Source: Pararhodospirillum photometricum DSM 122
GTDB taxonomy: Bacteria; Pseudomonadota; Alphaproteobacteria; Rhodospirillales; Rhodospirillaceae
Assembly (NCBI RefSeq): GCF_000284415.1
Contig: NC_017059.1
Location: forward strand, 3,253,165 to 3,287,085
Direction of reading: 5' to 3'
DNA: 33,921 nt
Positions within the stretch are counted from its first letter, which is position 1. The number at the start of each line of letters is the position of its first letter. This document shows, one piece after another, positions 31,185 to 33,921 of this stretch. The notes beneath the pieces are model-generated. The model was not told the origin of the DNA. It saw nothing but the letters and a program-made list of their open reading frames with translations, and did not search any database. The translations under genes were made by a program, and so were the position numbers.

Positions 31185-31217
31185 AAGGCTGGGGAGGCGG
31201 GGGCCTCCCCAGACCCC
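31185..31217 (-). terminator. Dispersed palindrome copy 7 (ptsI transcript terminator)
   Basis: AAGG, CTGGGGAGGC (31189-31198), loop GGGG, GCCTCCCCAG (31203-31212), ACCCC. Minus-strand orientation with a CCTTCCTTTTC tail, between ptsI and the ahcY promoter. Confidence 0.8.
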
Positions 31218-31259
31218 TCCGATCCTGGGGGGGCTCATGCGCAGGGCCACCATCAATGT

Positions 31260-31282
31260 GGGGTCTGGGGAGGCAGCCTTCC
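31260..31282 (+). repeat. Truncated copy 8 of the dispersed palindrome
   Basis: GGGGTCTGGGGAGGC joined directly to AGCCTTCC. Relative to an intact copy, the loop and most of the right arm are missing, so it cannot form the hairpin. With copy 7 it reproduces the inverted-pair arrangement seen after nifJ. Confidence 0.65.
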
Positions 31283-33094
31283 TTATGACTTCCCCCGTCG
31301 GCGCTCGGCCAAGGTGTCGGCAATCGCGCTGATCGCCTGGGGATCGTTGAGCGCCATCATGGTGGCCGTGCGCTCGCGGGCATCGGCCAGAGCCAAGCGG
31401 CGAAGGGTGTGCTTGACCCGGGGAATGTTGTTGGCCGACATCGACAACGACATGACCCCGAGACCCAGCAAAACCCCGGCCAAGCGCGGGTCGCCGGCCA
31501 TTTCGCCACACACCGAGACCGGGATGTTGGCGCGGCCCGCCGCCAGCACCGTAAACTGGATCAGGCGCAGGACCGCCGGATGCAGGGGGTTGTAAAGGTG
31601 CCCGACCGAGGGGTCGGAGCGGTCGATGGCCAGGGTGTACTGGATCAGATCATTGGTGCCGATGGCGAAAAAGTCGCAGGCCCGGGCCAGGGTGTCGGCG
31701 CACAAGGCGGCGCCGGGCACCTCGATCATGATGCCCAGCGGCGGTAGGGGATCGGCCAGCGGCACGCCGCGCGCTCGCAGATCGGCCACGACCTGATCGT
31801 GGACCTGCCGAACCTGCACCAGTTCCTCGATCGAGCCGACCATGGGCAGCAAAATGCGTACCGGGCCATGGATGCCGGCGCGTAGGATGGCGGCCAGTTG
31901 GGTGCGCAGCAGATCGAGCCGGCTCAAGGACAGGCGGATGGCCCGCAGGCCCAGGGCGGGGTTGGGGGAGTCGTCGAGGCCCAGCGACACCGCGAGCTTG
32001 TCGCCCCCCACATCCAAAGTGCGAATGGTCACGGGCAGGCCGCCCATGCGCTCGATGAAGGTGCGCAGGAAGGCCACCTGCTCGTCCTCGCCCGGGAGGT
32101 CCGGGCGATTCATGAACATGAACTCGGTGCGTAACAGGCCAATGCCCTCGGCGCCGCCTTGGTGCACGGCGTCGAGTTCGCCGGCCAGTTCGACATTGGC
32201 CATCAAGGTGATGCGCGTCCCGTCGCGGGTTTCGGCCGGCAGGTCGCGCAGGCGCCCGAGCAGGCGCCGGGTGCGCAGGAACTCAGCGCGCCGGCCTCGG
32301 AACTCGGCCTGGGTCGCTTCGTCAGGATCAATGACAACAAGTCCCGCCTCGCCGTCCAGGCACACCGTGTCGCCGGGGCGGACATGGCGCAGGACATCGG
32401 CCACCGCCACCACCGCCGGCAGGCCGAGCGAGCGAGCCATGATGGCGGTGTGGCTGTCCGAGCCGCCGCTGCCTAGGATCAGGCCCGCCACCTCACGCGG
32501 GTTGAGCAAGGCGGTATCAGCCGGGCTCAGGTCGTGGGCCACCAGAACCGTGTTGCGGGTCAGGGGGGCCAGTGCCCGGCTGGACGTGCCGGTGAGGACG
32601 CGGATCAGGCGCCAGCCGATATCGCGGATGTCCTCGGCCCGCGCCGCCAGATAGGCGTCGGCCATGGCGGCGAAGGTCTCGGCCATGGCGTCCATTTCGT
32701 GGCGCACGGCGGCCTCGGCGTTCACGCGCTCGCGGCCGATACGCTCCAGGACTCCTTTGATCAGGCGCGAGCCCTTGAGCATCTGCTGGTAGGCGTCGAG
32801 CAGATGGTCGAGTTCCTCGCCGGTGGCGCCCGGCAGGTGGCGGGCCTTGCGGCGCAAGGTGGCGATCTGCGACGAGCCGTGCTCGGCGGCCTCGATCACC
32901 CGCTGGCGCTCGGTCTCGACGCGGCTCGCGGGGATGCGATATTCGGGAACCGCGACCGCCCCCGCCTCATGAACATGAACCCGTCCCACGCCCACGCCCG
33001 GGCCTACGCCCAGGCCTTGCAGCCGAATGCAGCGCGGGGTGGCGTCAGCGTCGGTGTCAGTCGCCTTCATGGAAACGGTCCGCGACCAGGGCAC
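31283..33094 (-). CDS. ptsI: PTS enzyme I (phosphoenolpyruvate-protein phosphotransferase)
   Basis: Transfers phosphate from PEP to HPr. The 603-residue protein lacks the N-terminal GAF domain of EI-Ntr (PtsP), so it is classed as EI. Phospho-histidine site: [20 protein letters not shown] (His215), where the common GG-x-T-S-H reads GGSDSH. PEP-binding part: [50 protein letters not shown] and the acid/base Cys529 in VCGEMAGDP. The GTG at 33094 has GGAGG six bases upstream but overlaps HPr by 38 bp; the ATG at 33070 (595 residues, 14-bp overlap) lacks a clear ribosome-binding site and remains an alternative. Third gene of manX-ptsH-ptsI; no sugar-specific EIIBC is visible. Confidence 0.95.
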   Translation of the reverse strand: MPWSRTVSMKATDTDADATPRCIRLQGLGVGPGVGVGRVHVHEAGAVAVPEYRIPASRVETERQRVIEAAEHGSSQIATLRRKARHLPGATGEELDHLLDAYQQMLKGSRLIKGVLERIGRERVNAEAAVRHEMDAMAETFAAMADAYLAARAEDIRDIGWRLIRVLTGTSSRALAPLTRNTVLVAHDLSPADTALLNPREVAGLILGSGGSDSHTAIMARSLGLPAVVAVADVLRHVRPGDTVCLDGEAGLVVIDPDEATQAEFRGRRAEFLRTRRLLGRLRDLPAETRDGTRITLMANVELAGELDAVHQGGAEGIGLLRTEFMFMNRPDLPGEDEQVAFLRTFIERMGGLPVTIRTLDVGGDKLAVSLGLDDSPNPALGLRAIRLSLSRLDLLRTQLAAILRAGIHGPVRILLPMVGSIEELVQVRQVHDQVVADLRARGVPLADPLPPLGIMIEVPGAALCADTLARACDFFAIGTNDLIQYTLAIDRSDPSVGHLYNPLHPAVLRLIQFTVLAAGRANIPVSVCGEMAGDPRLAGVLLGLGVMSLSMSANNIPRVKHTLRRLALADARERTATMMALNDPQAISAIADTLAERRRGKS

Positions 33095-33374
33095 ACAGGG
33101 CCTCCAGCGCGCGGTCGGCGTCGGGGCCGTTGGCTTCCAGGGCGATGGTGGTGCCCGGGCCGGCCGCTAGCATCATCAGGCCCATGATCGACCGGCCCGA
33201 GACCGACTGACCCCGGTTTGAGACCGTGATCTCGGCCGAGAACTGTTCGACCGTCTTGACAAACTTAGCCGCCGCGCGGGCGTGCAAGCCCCGGCGATTG
33301 ATAATCTCGGCCTCGACACGAACGCTGTCAGGGGAGGCCAGAACCGTGTCGGTCCCGCAAGAGAGGGTGCTCAT
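33057..33374 (-). CDS. ptsH: PTS phosphocarrier protein HPr
   Basis: Small cytosolic phosphocarrier of 105 residues: active-site NRRGLHARAAAKFVK (His31) and the regulatory-serine segment SGRSIMGLMMLAAGPG (Ser62), which in alphaproteobacteria is a target of HPr kinase/phosphorylase. It has about 15 residues more at the N-terminus than E. coli HPr, with no better internal start. The stop lies inside the ptsI coding sequence, so the two are translationally coupled; manX ends 32 bp upstream. No HPr kinase gene is within the window, but it may lie beyond the right edge. Confidence 0.95.
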   Translation of the reverse strand: MSTLSCGTDTVLASPDSVRVEAEIINRRGLHARAAAKFVKTVEQFSAEITVSNRGQSVSGRSIMGLMMLAAGPGTTIALEANGPDADRALEALCALVADRFHEGD

Positions 33375-33406
33375 GAGTGGACAAGGGCTCCAAGGGAGAA
33401 AACCCG

Positions 33407-33811
33407 TCAGGGGTTTTGCGCCAACAGGCGCGAGGCCACGTTGATGTATTTACGGCCGGCTTCCTGGGCGCTGGAGGTCGCGTCCTCCAGGGGCAAGGTG
33501 TCGCGCACCGTGACAAGGCGGATCAGCATGGGCAGGTTGACGCCGGCGATCACCTCGATCCGGGCGCGCTCCATGACCGAAATCGCAAGGTTGGAGGGGG
33601 TGCCGCCGAACATGTCGGTGAGCAAGATCACCCCTTTACCGCTTTCTACCTCGCGAATGCACGCCATGATGTCCTGGCGGCGTTGTTCCATATCGTCTTC
33701 CGGGCCAATGCAGACCGCTTTCACCCGGTCTTGTTTGCCCATGACGTGTTCGGTCGCGGCGATCAACTCTTCCGCCAGACGTCCGTGGGTGACAAGTACC
33801 ATGCCGATCAT
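33407..33811 (-). CDS. manX: PTS EIIA component, mannose family
   Basis: A 134-residue EIIA-Man domain protein with the phospho-accepting VLVTHGRLAEEL (His9), GVILLTDMFGGTPSNLAI and GVNLPMLIRL typical of the fold. In alphaproteobacteria without mannose EIIBCD this protein acts in a regulatory PTS with HPr rather than in sugar uptake; that role is inferred from family context. The ATG at 33811 follows GGGGAA by about 8 bases; the frame is open to 33865 without a better start. First gene of the manX-ptsH-ptsI cluster in this window. The remaining 110 bp to the right edge hold no gene end I can identify. Confidence 0.94.
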   Translation of the reverse strand: MIGMVLVTHGRLAEELIAATEHVMGKQDRVKAVCIGPEDDMEQRRQDIMACIREVESGKGVILLTDMFGGTPSNLAISVMERARIEVIAGVNLPMLIRLVTVRDTLPLEDATSSAQEAGRKYINVASRLLAQNP

Positions 33812-33921
33812 GTGATCGTTCCCCAACCCCTGAGCCTGTGTCCAGAGGGTGCCGGATCTTGGCACACCGGTTCCCTGGATCTTTCCGAACGGTCGTCGCC
33901 CCGTCTTTTGCCTGTAAGCGG

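Noticed and set aside
33812..33921. 3' end of an upstream gene (hprK or rapZ) at the right edge
   Set aside because: A minus-strand frame is open to the edge, but the residues match no C-terminus I know, so nothing is called.

Overview
The window is 33.9 kb of high-GC chromosomal DNA from an alphaproteobacterium, most likely a Rhodospirillaceae-type (purple non-sulfur) lineage. This rests on the very G+C-rich coding sequence, an alphaproteobacterial-type AddA, a manX-ptsH-ptsI-ahcY order, a PhoX phosphatase, a full-length NifJ and the abundance of PAS/MCP/c-di-GMP signalling proteins. The genus is inference; there is no rRNA or tRNA here to anchor it. I see no prophage, transposase or CRISPR array.

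Layout. (1) 1-4500, housekeeping: a class I/II aminotransferase (-), gmk and yicC (-), a CobB-type sirtuin (-) and, divergently, a low-molecular-weight protein-tyrosine phosphatase (+). (2) 4494-5600, a 1.1 kb gene-free stretch. It holds two tandem ~170-nt units, each with the same promoter-like block, a GTGAG start, three conserved hairpins and an intrinsic terminator. They look like a duplicated small-RNA pair and are the most interesting feature of the window. (3) 5600-9000: a PadR-like regulator, an AraC-family regulator and a signal-anchored alpha/beta hydrolase whose leader and body lie in different frames either side of a run of eight C. (4) 9068-12885: a lower-GC acyl-carrier-like small gene overlapping addA by ATGA. 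(5) 12961-17763: a NIT-domain chemoreceptor divergent from a triple-PAS histidine kinase, then an unrecognised ORF. (6) 18003-24325: phoX, a small unrecognised reverse-strand gene, and nifJ (pyruvate:ferredoxin/flavodoxin oxidoreductase). (7) 24420-29476 (-): a 1388-residue CHASE/PAS hybrid kinase translationally coupled to a receiver-GGDEF response regulator. (8) 29680-33811 (-): manX, ptsH and ptsI of a PTS phosphorelay, followed by ahcY behind its own promoter and a perfect 20-bp palindrome.

A second recurring theme is a near-identical palindrome (arms CTGGGGAGGC / GCCTCCCCAG) found at least eight times, plus one half-copy, almost always just past a stop codon. Its flanks make it an intrinsic terminator oriented with the adjacent gene, so it behaves as a dispersed, homogenised REP-like terminator family. 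At 24332-24409 two copies form an inverted pair serving the convergent nifJ and GGDEF genes.

Functional themes: redox and carbon metabolism (NifJ, PTS phosphorelay, SAH recycling), environmental signalling (MCP, two kinases, c-di-GMP synthesis), phosphate scavenging (PhoX), and DNA repair (AddA without AddB in view). Starts were chosen by Shine-Dalgarno sequences and family lengths; long opposite-strand frames were treated as high-GC shadows.
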